A DNA stretch of 13,167 nucleotides from Bacillota bacterium (GCA_023438965.1 JAEXPB010000296.1:1-13167), one strand, 5' to 3'. Positions 7,251 through 13,167 are shown, numbered from the stretch's first letter. Program-made: numbers and translations. The notes: generated by a model from the sequence alone, not told the origin.

Positions 7251-8387
7251 ATGAGCTATCCAATCAACAGGGACTTTCTGAATGAGGATGTATTGCGCTT
7301 CTGGTGCGGCCAGATCAAGGCGACGCCAGAATTATCCGCTGTCCTGGCCGATACGGCGGCAGCTATCCGGGCTGATGAACGTCTGGTGGCCATTTTCCGG
7401 CAGGAACAGCAGCTGCATGGCCCGGCCAACCAATGGTTCAAGGGGCCGGGCGACTTGCCGGTGGACGATGCTGTCAAGGCGGCGCTGCCTGAGCCGTCGC
7501 TCTTCTATTATCTGTCCTATTTGTCGGCGCTGCCCTGGACTCATGACCGCTATGCCGAACGCGGCATGCCCGAGGTTGTATTCGCCGCCACCATCGCGAA
7601 TTTGCCGTTCTTGATCCAGCATCGCTATGCCGCCACCGGCCGCTGGTTCTTCACGCATTTCACCTGGGTCTGGCGTTATCTGGCCGGTGTGCTCTATCGT
7701 CTGGGCCGCATGAATTATCAGGTCATTGCCTGCCCTGCCGGGGTGCGGGCTTTCCGGCACCGCTCTGCTGACCGGATCGCTGTTCTGGCCGATCCAGACC
7801 TTCCTCTGCGTTCGGATGGTTATGCCAATGGCGCCGGCGGCCGGAACGAGCCGGACCCCTGGCAGGCGATTTATCGCGCAACCGAATCCGGCTGGCTGGG
7901 CCATCCGGTCTCCCGTCAGGGTCAGGTCGCACGGGAATCCATCTCGCTGCCGCGCGCTGAATGGTCGCCGGTTCTGCAGCCCGGCGACTGGGTGCTCGAT
8001 GTCCACATCCCTTGGAACGAACGGTTTGAGCCGCAGGATTGCCAGGCTTCGCTGGCTATGGCCGAGCAGTTCTTCCGCCAATATTTCCCGGATCAGCCTT
8101 ACAAAGGCTTTTACTGCCACACCTGGCTGTTCACCGTCCAACTGGAGCAGTTTCTGACTGCCGAGAGCAACATCCTGCGTTTCCAGCGTGAATTCCATTT
8201 GCTGCCCTATCCCGGCAACAGCAATTTCCTTTGGTCGTTCGTCTTCCCGGAAGGCAGCACACCGGAAAACGCGCCGCGTGACACCCGTCTCCGGCGCGCT
8301 GTGCTCGATCATCTGCAGAATGGCGGCGAATTGTTCGAGCAGCAGGGCATCGCCCTGCAGGGGGCGGCTGGCTGGGGCAAAGCCTGA
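7251..8387 (+). CDS. Two-domain acyltransferase-like protein (DUF5596; NAT_N + GNAT_C type)
   Basis: This 378-aa soluble protein resembles the 'acyltransferase domain-containing' DUF5596 family of gut and anaerobic Firmicutes: an N-terminal NAT_N-like domain (about residues 1-150) and a GNAT-like C-terminal domain (about 155-370). The recognisable part is WVLDVHIPWNERFEPQ (247-262) followed by SLAMAEQFFRQYFPDQ, then YCHTWLF and ESNILRFQREF (305-315), a conserved pattern of this family by memory. The substrate is unknown, and acyl-CoA-dependent N-acyl transfer is only inferred. No signal peptide or membrane helix is evident. The ATG at 7251 has only a GGGG 2 nt upstream, a poorly spaced site, and a 10-codon frame from ATG 7222 ends on it through ATGA, so coupling is possible. 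It is transcribed alone and converges with the aldo/keto reductase gene. Confidence 0.75.
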   Translation: MSYPINRDFLNEDVLRFWCGQIKATPELSAVLADTAAAIRADERLVAIFRQEQQLHGPANQWFKGPGDLPVDDAVKAALPEPSLFYYLSYLSALPWTHDRYAERGMPEVVFAATIANLPFLIQHRYAATGRWFFTHFTWVWRYLAGVLYRLGRMNYQVIACPAGVRAFRHRSADRIAVLADPDLPLRSDGYANGAGGRNEPDPWQAIYRATESGWLGHPVSRQGQVARESISLPRAEWSPVLQPGDWVLDVHIPWNERFEPQDCQASLAMAEQFFRQYFPDQPYKGFYCHTWLFTVQLEQFLTAESNILRFQREFHLLPYPGNSNFLWSFVFPEGSTPENAPRDTRLRRAVLDHLQNGGELFEQQGIALQGAAGWGKA

Positions 8388-8442
8388 TTCCTGGTCCGGC
8401 TGTTCCATCCGGGCTGGTCCCGTCGGCGGGCTTCAGACGAGA

Positions 8443-9303
8443 TCAAGGATTGAAAATCAGCTGGTCCTTGACTTTTTCGCCTTCGGCGCGCAGATAGTCC
8501 AGATCGGCCGCGGTCAATGGCTGGCTCAGGCATTCGTCGATATGATCCAGCATGAAATTGAAGTGCTCGATATTGCCTGGCGGAACCAATGTGGCGCCGC
8601 CCTTGGCCAGGCCGTACTTCATGGCCGCGATGGCCAGGCGATCGTTGCCGGCAATCGGCTTGCACCAGGATTTGGGATAGGTTTTTTCTTCGCCGGGCAG
8701 CCATTTGCGCAGGATCAGGGTTTTCATCGCCAGCAAACCGGCGCCGGTCTGCCGGACACGGTCGGCGATGCGGTCGCCCCAGCCGGTCACGACACCCAGA
8801 GCCCAGTTCATCGGAAACAGCACAGTGTCAAAATCATAGAGGTCGAGTGCTTGCAATGCGGTGCTCTCGTTGTGTGTCGAGAAGCCGACATTCCGGATCA
8901 GACCTTCCCGCTTGGCCCACAGGAATGTTTCCATCGCTCCGTTCGGGCCGAATAGAGTGTCCAGGTCTTCTTGCGTGGTCAGCGCATGGATCTGGTAAAC
9001 ATCAAAATGATCGGTCTGCAAGGCCTGCAGGGAATTGAGCAATTCCGCCCTGGCTTCCGCCCCGGTCCGCTTGCCGGTCTTGCAGGCCAGGAATATCTCG
9101 CGTCGATAAGGCGCCAGCGCCGGACCGAGCAAAGCCTGGGCATCCCCATAAGACGGGGCGACGTCAAAATAGTTGACACCCTTGTTAAAGGCATATTCGA
9201 CTAGCCGGTTGGCCTGTTCCTGGGTTTCATGCATGTGGATGATGCCGCCATAGGTGACCGGACTGATCTCCAGTCCGGTGCGGCCCAATTCATTCTTGCG
9301 CAT
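8443..9303 (-). CDS. Aldo/keto reductase
   Basis: This cytosolic TIM-barrel oxidoreductase would reduce aldehydes or ketones with NADPH; the substrate is unknown. It is 286 aa. The catalytic tetrad is visible: D47 and Y52 in FDVAPSYGDA, K75 in FLACKTGK, and H106 in DVYQIHAL. The N-terminal LGRTGLEISPVTYGG is the usual family opening. It lacks the C-terminal ferredoxin domain found in some clostridial relatives. The start at 9303 is chosen because AAGGAGG lies 8 nt upstream; the ATG at 9321 lies directly before that ribosome site. A CoA-binding protein gene ends 54 nt upstream on the same strand, so the two are probably cotranscribed. Confidence 0.93.
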   Translation of the reverse strand: MRKNELGRTGLEISPVTYGGIIHMHETQEQANRLVEYAFNKGVNYFDVAPSYGDAQALLGPALAPYRREIFLACKTGKRTGAEARAELLNSLQALQTDHFDVYQIHALTTQEDLDTLFGPNGAMETFLWAKREGLIRNVGFSTHNESTALQALDLYDFDTVLFPMNWALGVVTGWGDRIADRVRQTGAGLLAMKTLILRKWLPGEEKTYPKSWCKPIAGNDRLAIAAMKYGLAKGGATLVPPGNIEHFNFMLDHIDECLSQPLTAADLDYLRAEGEKVKDQLIFNP

Positions 9304-9357
9304 CGGTTTCGCCTCCTTCATGTTAAATACGTTGCTGCGTTAAGCTGGCCGCGTCAG

Positions 9358-9732
9358 TCAGCGAGTTGCCACCAGGACGCAGGCTTGTACAACCGATAGC
9401 TCCAAATCTGCAGCTAACGCCAGTACGGACTCATCTGTCGTGCCGGGCTGGAACCAGACGTTCCGGATACCCAGCGCCGCCGCTTCCTGCAGGAAATTCT
9501 TCGCCAGGGCCGGTGCGACGACCATATTGATGACATCTGGTTTTTCGGGCAGGTCAGTCAGCGATTTATAGCAGGGATCGCCGTCGATCTCGATATAACG
9601 GGGATTGACAGCAAAGACCTGATAGTTGCGCCGCTTCAGTTTCCGGTAAATCATGTTCCCGTATTTTTCCGGATTCTGGTTGGCGCCGACAACGGCCCAT
9701 TTCTTTAGCTGCAGCATGTCCTCTTCCAGCAT
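9358..9732 (-). CDS. CoA-binding protein, small Rossmann-fold (YccU-like, CoA_binding_2 type)
   Basis: This 124-aa single-domain protein resembles the CoA-binding domain of succinyl-CoA synthetase alpha. The nucleotide-binding loop is at residues 14-28 (VVGANQNPEKYGNMI), followed by YQVFAVNPRY (38-47), a PDVINMVVAP segment, VWFQPGTTDE (92-101) and a closing VVQACVLV. Such proteins bind CoA or acyl-CoA and their cellular role is mostly unknown. The start at 9732 follows a GAGGAG site 5 nt ahead; a start at 9771 in frame is possible but unsupported. It precedes the aldo/keto reductase gene and likely forms an operon with it. Confidence 0.9.
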   Translation of the reverse strand: MLEEDMLQLKKWAVVGANQNPEKYGNMIYRKLKRRNYQVFAVNPRYIEIDGDPCYKSLTDLPEKPDVINMVVAPALAKNFLQEAAALGIRNVWFQPGTTDESVLALAADLELSVVQACVLVATR

Positions 9733-9856
9733 GGGGGCTCCTCTCCGGTCGAATAAAAGCCAGTTCACCAAATTACCGTCGATCTTGACCCGTTATAGCC
9801 GGGCTGTAACGCTGTACGCCTGCCTGGTGACCTGCTTCGATCTGTCCTTATTGAAT

Positions 9857-9885
9857 ATTATACCGATTGCCGCCAAATCAGAAAA
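9857..9885 (-). promoter_or_regulatory. Candidate promoter of the CoA-binding/aldo-keto reductase genes
   Basis: On the minus strand there is a perfect -10 TATAAT (9857-9862) with TTTTCT (9880-9885) at 17 bp as a modest -35. The transcript would begin near 9850 and carry a leader of about 115 nt to the ATG at 9732. No clear riboswitch or hairpin with a T-run was seen in that leader. Confidence 0.45.
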
Positions 9886-10011
9886 GCGGCGCCGGCATTA
9901 ATTCGGCATGGCGCAACAATGGCCATGTTCAGCAGGCTGTTATATCGTCGGTCCATAGTTGCCATCCCTGGTCGATGCATCATTTTATGCCAAAATTGAT
10001 TGGAAGCGGTG

Positions 10012-10058
10012 ATGATCATAATCAATATAGAAACGTTTTTTGCGATGAATATGATCAT
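10012..10058. repeat. Imperfect inverted repeat, first copy of the noncoding-region motif
   Basis: ATGATCATAATCA (10012-10024) faces ATGATCATATTCA on the other strand (10046-10058), 12 of 13 bases matching, with a 21-nt centre containing the palindrome AAACGTTT (10031-10038). The right arm with its adjoining T6 tract (10036-10041) resembles each arm of the perfect repeat at 10185-10227. Confidence 0.6.
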
Positions 10059-10153
10059 TGCTAAACAAGCGCATTTAGCCTGATTTGATGTCATTTTCAA
10101 TATGAAAAATTAATAATATTTTATTTAAAGCACATTAACCAAATATCTGTTTC

Positions 10154-10180
10154 GCACAATGTGCAATTAACCAAAATTGC
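10154..10180. repeat. Two abutting palindromes
   Basis: GCACA-a-TGTGC (10154-10164) is immediately followed by, and shares two bases with, GCAATT-N6-AATTGC (10163-10180). Both are perfect. The pair resembles tandem dimeric-repressor sites or a cruciform-prone stretch; no known regulator consensus was recognised. Confidence 0.5.
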
Positions 10181-10184
10181 TAAC

Positions 10185-10227
10185 GATTATATTCATCAAA
10201 AAATGCGGTTTTTTGATGAATATAATC
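10185..10227. repeat. Perfect 19-bp inverted repeat with A6/T6 inner tracts
   Basis: The left arm (10185-10203) reads GATTATATTCATC followed by six A, the loop is TGCGG (10204-10208), and the right arm (10209-10227) is its exact reverse complement. The stem is AT-rich and is not followed by a T-run on either strand, so it is not a textbook terminator although it would fold well as RNA. Each outer arm contains TATAAT reading outwards (10221-10226 plus, 10186-10191 minus), without a convincing -35. Confidence 0.85.
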
Positions 10228-10270
10228 ATCGGCGGTCAAAGTCTATTTACTCCAAAAATGAGTGCACACC

Positions 10271-10295
10271 CGGATTTGCGCTGCAAGCCGTTTTT
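10271..10295 (+). terminator. Terminator-like hairpin on the plus strand
   Basis: CGG-A-TT-T-GC (10271-10279) pairs with GC-AA-G-CCG (10283-10290) around a 3-nt loop, with one mismatch and one bulge, followed by TTTTT (10291-10295) and then a further T7 run (10301-10307). This fits a modest intrinsic terminator for plus-strand transcription, yet no plus-strand gene precedes it. The stem is short and imperfect. Confidence 0.4.
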
Positions 10296-10350
10296 GTTCA
10301 TTTTTTTGAGAGATGCTGGAATCTGGTTTTGCCTTGGCTGATCCGGCTTT

Positions 10351-10914
10351 TTATAACAGACTGTAAGCAATCAAGCCCGCAAGACCGGCGCCGCTCATCA
10401 CCAGGACGGGGTCGATCTTCTTCAGGCGCAAGGCAGCCAGGCTGGCGACAGCAATCGCCACGGCAATCCAGTCCACCGAGGCCGGATGCAGATTGGCCGG
10501 TTGGCCTTGCCAGAAGCTCAAGACCAGCAGGGATAAGCCGGCGGAAGCGATCATGGCGACAACGGCCGGACGCAGGCCGCCCAGGATGCCTTGCATCAGG
10601 CGCAGGCTGCAATATCTGTAATAGATCACCGCCAGGACCAGCACGATGATAAGCGACGGCAGGATACAGCCGAGCGTGGCGACCAGGGCGCCGCCCAGAC
10701 CGGCAATCCGCTGCCCGACGAAGGTGGCCGAATTGATGGCAATCGGGCCCGGCGTCATCTGCGAAATCGTGATCACATCGGCAAATTCGGTCAGGGTCAG
10801 CCAGCGACGGTTATCGACGATCTGGCTCTGGATCACCGGCATAGCCGCGTAACCGCCGCCGATGCTGAACAGTCCGATCTGGAAAAAGCTCCAGAAAAGC
10901 TGAAGCAAGATCAT
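10351..10914 (-). CDS. Chromate transporter (CHR family), second half-size subunit
   Basis: This 187-aa integral membrane protein is of the short-chain CHR family (PF02417). The N-terminal motif FSIGGGYAAMPVIQSQIV (16-33) and the TPGPIAINSATFVGQRIAG segment (54-72) match the conserved CHR signature. About five or six hydrophobic helices follow. Short CHR proteins work as pairs encoded side by side, exporting chromate or another oxyanion; the true substrate is not shown. The ATG at 10914 overlaps the TGA of the first subunit by ATGA, and AGGGAGG sits about 4 nt ahead. No good terminator follows directly. Confidence 0.92.
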   Translation of the reverse strand: MILLQLFWSFFQIGLFSIGGGYAAMPVIQSQIVDNRRWLTLTEFADVITISQMTPGPIAINSATFVGQRIAGLGGALVATLGCILPSLIIVLVLAVIYYRYCSLRLMQGILGGLRPAVVAMIASAGLSLLVLSFWQGQPANLHPASVDWIAVAIAVASLAALRLKKIDPVLVMSGAGLAGLIAYSLL

Positions 10915-11486
10915 AGGGCCTCCCTGGCGCCGTGCCGGTTCCGGATCAATGTCACAGCGGCGCCGATGATGCCGCAGCTCAGAACAATCAGCATGACGTT
11001 TGCATTCAGGCATTTGGCGGCGATGAAAGCCAGGACCATCACGGCGATCGGCAGGGCTTCCCGCAGTTTCAGGATTTCCTGGGTCAATTTGAGCACCACA
11101 TCGGCAATCACGGCCACGACGCCGGCCTGCATGCCCTGCAGAATGCGGTTGACCGCCACACTGTCTCGGAATTGGGCATAAAACAAGGAAATGACTGATA
11201 AAGTGATCAACGGCGGCAGGACGGTTCCGCATACCGTCAGCAGGGCGCCCGGTACGCCGGCCAGCCGGTAACCGACCAGGATCGAGGCGTTGACGGCGAT
11301 TGCGCCCGGCGAAGACTGGGCGATCGCGGTCAGGTCCAGCATCTCGCGTTCCTCGATCCAATGCAGTTCTTCGACGAAGCGCTTGCGCATCAGGGGGATG
11401 ATGACAAAACCGCCGCCGAAGGTAAACGCGCTCAGCTTGAAAGTCGAAATAAACAGTTTTAAGAAAAAGGACAAATTCTTTTTCAA
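10911..11486 (-). CDS. Chromate transporter (CHR family), first half-size subunit
   Basis: This 191-aa integral membrane protein is the partner of the gene that follows. The CHR signature is present as FTFGGGFVIIPLM (21-33) and SSPGAIAVNASILVGYRLAG (58-77), with hydrophobic helices covering most of the rest. The start is a TTG at 11486, supported by GGAGG 7 nt upstream, and gives the expected basic N-terminus MKKNLS. The two half-size genes overlap by ATGA and probably make a heterodimer with antiparallel topology, as described for this family. A LysR-type regulator gene is divergent 137-140 bp away and is the likely controller. Confidence 0.92.
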   Translation of the reverse strand: MKKNLSFFLKLFISTFKLSAFTFGGGFVIIPLMRKRFVEELHWIEEREMLDLTAIAQSSPGAIAVNASILVGYRLAGVPGALLTVCGTVLPPLITLSVISLFYAQFRDSVAVNRILQGMQAGVVAVIADVVLKLTQEILKLREALPIAVMVLAFIAAKCLNANVMLIVLSCGIIGAAVTLIRNRHGAREAL

Positions 11487-11520
11487 GGCTTAACCTCCGA
11501 GTTGGTTCCCACCCGGTAAC

Positions 11521-11533
11521 AAACCGCCGGTTT
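11521..11533 (-). repeat. Short palindrome in the leader of the chromate-transporter genes
   Basis: AAACCG-C-CGGTTT (11521-11533) is a perfect 6-bp inverted repeat with a one-base centre, 35 bp upstream of the TTG start and close to a candidate -10, TAAAAT, on the minus strand (11546-11551). It could be an operator. The match is short. Confidence 0.35.
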
Positions 11534-11559
11534 TAATCAGTCACTATTTTACACTAGTC

Positions 11560-11589
11560 TTGATCATAATAAAAATAATATTATATAAT
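11560..11589 (+). promoter_or_regulatory. Candidate promoter of the LysR-type regulator gene
   Basis: TTGATC (11560-11565, 4 of 6) and a perfect TATAAT (11584-11589) are 18 bp apart, about 37 bp upstream of the start. The candidate minus-strand -10 of the transporter genes (11546-11551) is close by, so the divergent promoters sit nearly back to back. Confidence 0.5.
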
Positions 11590-11591
11590 AA

Positions 11592-11612
11592 ATATGATAA
11601 CATAAATCGTAT
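11592..11612 (+). promoter_or_regulatory. Candidate LysR-type operator (autoregulatory dyad)
   Basis: ATATGAT-N7-ATCGTAT (11592-11612) is a dyad with 6 of 7 matching pairs, located between the promoter and the ribosome site of the regulator gene. This is the AT-rich, interrupted-dyad type of site LysR proteins bind. The proposal rests on position and symmetry only. Confidence 0.35.
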
Positions 11613-11626
11613 ATGGAGGACTCGTG

Positions 11627-12508
11627 ATGACCTTGCGGCATATCCGGATCTTCGTCGAAGTCAGCAAAACTTTAAACGCCACCACGGCTGCCGGCAACCT
11701 GCATATATCGCAGCCGGCTGTCAGCCTGGCCATCAAGGAACTGGAGGAATACTATGGCGTCCAGCTTTTTGACCGGATCGCCAAAAGGCTCTATCTCACC
11801 AGCGCCGGCGAGCATTTCCTGCATTATGCGACCAGCATAACCGCCCTTTTTGACGAGATGGAAACGAATATCCGGAATTGGGACGCCCTCGGCCGGCTGC
11901 GCATCGGTTCCAGCATCACGATCGGCACCCGGCTGATGCCCGGCTATGTCCGGGCTTTCACCACACAGTGGCCGCAGGTGCAGCTCAAAATCGTCATTGA
12001 CAGTTCCGATATCATCATCCGTAAAGTACTGGAAAACGAACTCGACCTGGCCTTGATCGAAGGGGTCACCAACTCGCCCTATCTGGTCGTCGAACCCTTC
12101 ATGGACGACGTCCTGGCGGTCATTTGTTCGATCGAACATCCCCTGGCGGCCAAAGGACGCCTCACCCTGGACGAATTGCGCGGTGAAAAGCTCCTGCTGC
12201 GCGAAACGGGCAGCGGCACGCGCGACTTGTTCGACCATGTCCTGGCATCGCTGGGCGTCATCATCGAGCCGGCGTGGGAGAGCACCAGCACCACAGCGTT
12301 GCTCAACGCCGTGGCGAACAATCTGGGCGTGGCGGTCATCTCACTGCGCCTGGCTCAGGAATCCTTGGCTGGCGGCAGGATGACCGCCCTGGCCATCGAG
12401 GGTGTCAGCCTGCAGCGGAAATTCAATCTCATTTACCATGTCAACAAGCTGCTCACGCCATCGGCGCAGGCCTTCCTGGCGATCTGCCGGCAGTTGGACA
12501 TCAATTGA
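11627..12508 (+). CDS. LysR-type transcriptional regulator
   Basis: This 293-aa regulator is of normal LysR length. The N-terminal winged helix-turn-helix is at about residues 1-60, with LNATTAAGNLHISQPAVSLAIKELEEYYGVQLFDR (16-50) as the signature. The rest (about 88-290) is a periplasmic-binding-protein-like effector domain beginning LGRLRIGSSITIG. GGAGG (11615-11619) lies 7 nt before ATG 11627 and only 4 nt before GTG 11624, so ATG is preferred. It is divergent from the chromate-transporter pair and likely regulates it and itself; the effector is unknown. Its 3' end overlaps the convergent phosphate-transporter gene by 8 bases. Confidence 0.94.
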   Translation: MTLRHIRIFVEVSKTLNATTAAGNLHISQPAVSLAIKELEEYYGVQLFDRIAKRLYLTSAGEHFLHYATSITALFDEMETNIRNWDALGRLRIGSSITIGTRLMPGYVRAFTTQWPQVQLKIVIDSSDIIIRKVLENELDLALIEGVTNSPYLVVEPFMDDVLAVICSIEHPLAAKGRLTLDELRGEKLLLRETGSGTRDLFDHVLASLGVIIEPAWESTSTTALLNAVANNLGVAVISLRLAQESLAGGRMTALAIEGVSLQRKFNLIYHVNKLLTPSAQAFLAICRQLDIN

Positions 12509-13167
12509 AGCAGGCGGCCGGGTGGGCACGAATCTCCGCCACTTCGCAGATGTGATCGGCGATACGCTCCAGGTAACTGAAGATGTCGAGATAAACGATG
12601 CCGCTCTCGATGGTGCATTTGCCTTCTTCCAGCCGGCGGATGTGGTTGGCTTGCGACTGGCGGTATAACTCGTCGATTTTGCCCTCGATCTGGATCGCTT
12701 CATAAGCCGGTGTGATGTCCTCGCCTTTCAAGCTGCGGATCGTCAGGTCGAACATCTGGTCCACAAGGTTGCCGGCATTTTGCAGATCCGCCAGGGCTTC
12801 TTCACTGAAGGTCAGCTTGTTGTCAATATAGGTTTGGGCCAGCGCTGTCAGATCCACCACATGGTCGCCGATTCGTTCGACATTGTTGATGCTGTTGATC
12901 ATGGCCGGGACCAGGTTGGATGTCTTTTCGCTCAAGGTCTGGCGGGAAAGATCGACGGTATATTGCAGGATGTTCTTCTGGATCTGGTTGACTGATATCT
13001 CGGCATTCTCGACCGTCTTCAGCGACGAATCACTTTTCTCCCGGATCGATTTCGTGACCGAGGACACCATCTGATGCGTGATCTCAACGCCGCGGGTCAC
13101 TTCCTGCAGCGTCGCGCTGAAGGCGGCAACCGGCGTCTCCAGCAGCAACCGGTCCAGGAAGATTGGG
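12501..13167 (-). CDS. Na+/phosphate cotransporter family protein, C-terminal PhoU-like domain (partial)
   Basis: The N-terminal membrane part lies beyond the right edge; 221 residues are visible and the frame is open to base 13167. The segment PIFLDRLLLETPVAAF is the linker seen after the last transmembrane helix in NptA/YjbB-type Na+/Pi cotransporters. It leads into a PhoU-like helical bundle with two characteristic motifs, NNVERIGDHVVDL and SYLERIADHICEVAE. A free-standing PhoU is less likely because the sequence continues upstream with this cotransporter linker. By family knowledge it would take up or export phosphate, with the PhoU domain regulatory. The stop (12501-12503) overlaps the LysR gene end. 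Confidence 0.85.
   Translation of the reverse strand, partial: PIFLDRLLLETPVAAFSATLQEVTRGVEITHQMVSSVTKSIREKSDSSLKTVENAEISVNQIQKNILQYTVDLSRQTLSEKTSNLVPAMINSINNVERIGDHVVDLTALAQTYIDNKLTFSEEALADLQNAGNLVDQMFDLTIRSLKGEDITPAYEAIQIEGKIDELYRQSQANHIRRLEEGKCTIESGIVYLDIFSYLERIADHICEVAEIRAHPAACFN

Larger units (their letters stand above)
9863..10350. other. Long AT-rich noncoding region with clustered inverted repeats
   Basis: These nearly 490 bases carry no reading frame with a ribosome site and recognisable protein. The core (about 10010-10230) is clearly richer in A+T than the flanking genes and holds several inverted repeats (10012-10058, 10094-10108, 10154-10164, 10163-10180, 10185-10227), a 10-bp direct repeat ATTAACCAAA at 10134 and 10166, and a plus-strand terminator-like hairpin at 10271-10295. 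Both flanking genes run leftwards, so the region is 3' of the chromate-transporter pair and upstream of the CoA-binding gene promoter. It could be a control region, a small-RNA locus or the relic of a small mobile element; the sequence alone does not decide. Confidence 0.7.

Noticed and set aside
8342..8358. GCAGGGC-N3-GCCCTGC hairpin as a terminator of the acyltransferase gene
   Set aside because: It lies inside the coding sequence and is not followed by a T-run; it is probably a consequence of codon choice.
7332..8408. Long minus-strand open frame (358 codons) opposite the acyltransferase gene
   Set aside because: The plus-strand frame has the conserved family motifs; the minus frame has no recognisable domain, which fits an antisense shadow in GC-richer DNA.
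9998..10014. CcpA (cre) site near TTGGAAGCGGTGATG
   Set aside because: Several conserved cre positions do not match and no sugar gene is adjacent.
9863..10230. Replication origin, centromere-like site or CRISPR array in the AT-rich region
   Set aside because: No TTATCCACA-type DnaA boxes, no parS-like palindrome and no regularly spaced identical repeats with unique spacers were found.
10161..10649. Plus-strand frame of 162 codons spanning the noncoding region into the transporter gene
   Set aside because: Its second half is antisense to the transporter gene, its first half is made of the repeat-rich region, and no ribosome site or homology is visible.
10351..11361. A 336-codon frame that would fuse extra N-terminal sequence to the second chromate-transporter subunit
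   Set aside because: The upstream part is out of frame with, and overlaps, the well-supported first subunit; the real start is ATG 10914 with a ribosome site and ATGA overlap.

Overview
The window looks like a chromosomal segment of a mid-GC (roughly 50-55%) Gram-positive bacterium, most likely a clostridial member of the Bacillota. This is an inference from gene content: a YesN/YesM-type two-component pair beside an LplA/LplB/LplC-type sugar importer, a lipoprotein with a Thr/Ala-rich tether, strong AGGAGG-type ribosome sites with frequent TTG starts, and a two-domain acyltransferase of the DUF5596 type. No phage, transposase, CRISPR, tRNA or rRNA gene was recognised.

Region 1 (1-6276, minus strand) is a nutrient-import locus. 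Read in transcription order it runs: promoter (6248-6276), AraC-type response regulator (4678-6177), sensor histidine kinase (2913-4694, overlapping the regulator by 17 nt), substrate-binding lipoprotein (1115-2818), an intercistronic hairpin (1043-1085), permease 1 (98-1036) and permease 2 (from 98, leaving the window). The likely logic is that the kinase senses an extracytoplasmic ligand, phosphorylates the regulator, and the regulator activates the lipoprotein/permease genes. No ATP-binding subunit is encoded here; such importers often share an unlinked MsmX-type ATPase. The substrate is probably an oligosaccharide but cannot be named from the sequence.

Region 2 (6333-9862) holds four metabolic genes. 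A DeoD-type purine nucleoside phosphorylase (minus) is divergent from a DUF5596-type acyltransferase (plus). Convergent with the latter comes a minus-strand pair: a small CoA-binding Rossmann protein followed by an aldo/keto reductase.

Region 3 (9863-10350) is an AT-rich stretch of about 490 bp with no credible gene. It is packed with inverted repeats, including a perfect 19-bp inverted repeat whose arm recurs about 170 bp away, and a plus-strand terminator-like hairpin with no plus-strand gene in front of it. It is the least explained part of the window.

Region 4 (10351-13167) has a pair of half-size chromate-transporter (CHR family) genes overlapping by ATGA, a divergent LysR-type regulator that probably controls them, and, convergent with it and overlapping at the stop codons, the C-terminal PhoU-like part of a Na+/phosphate cotransporter that runs off the right edge.
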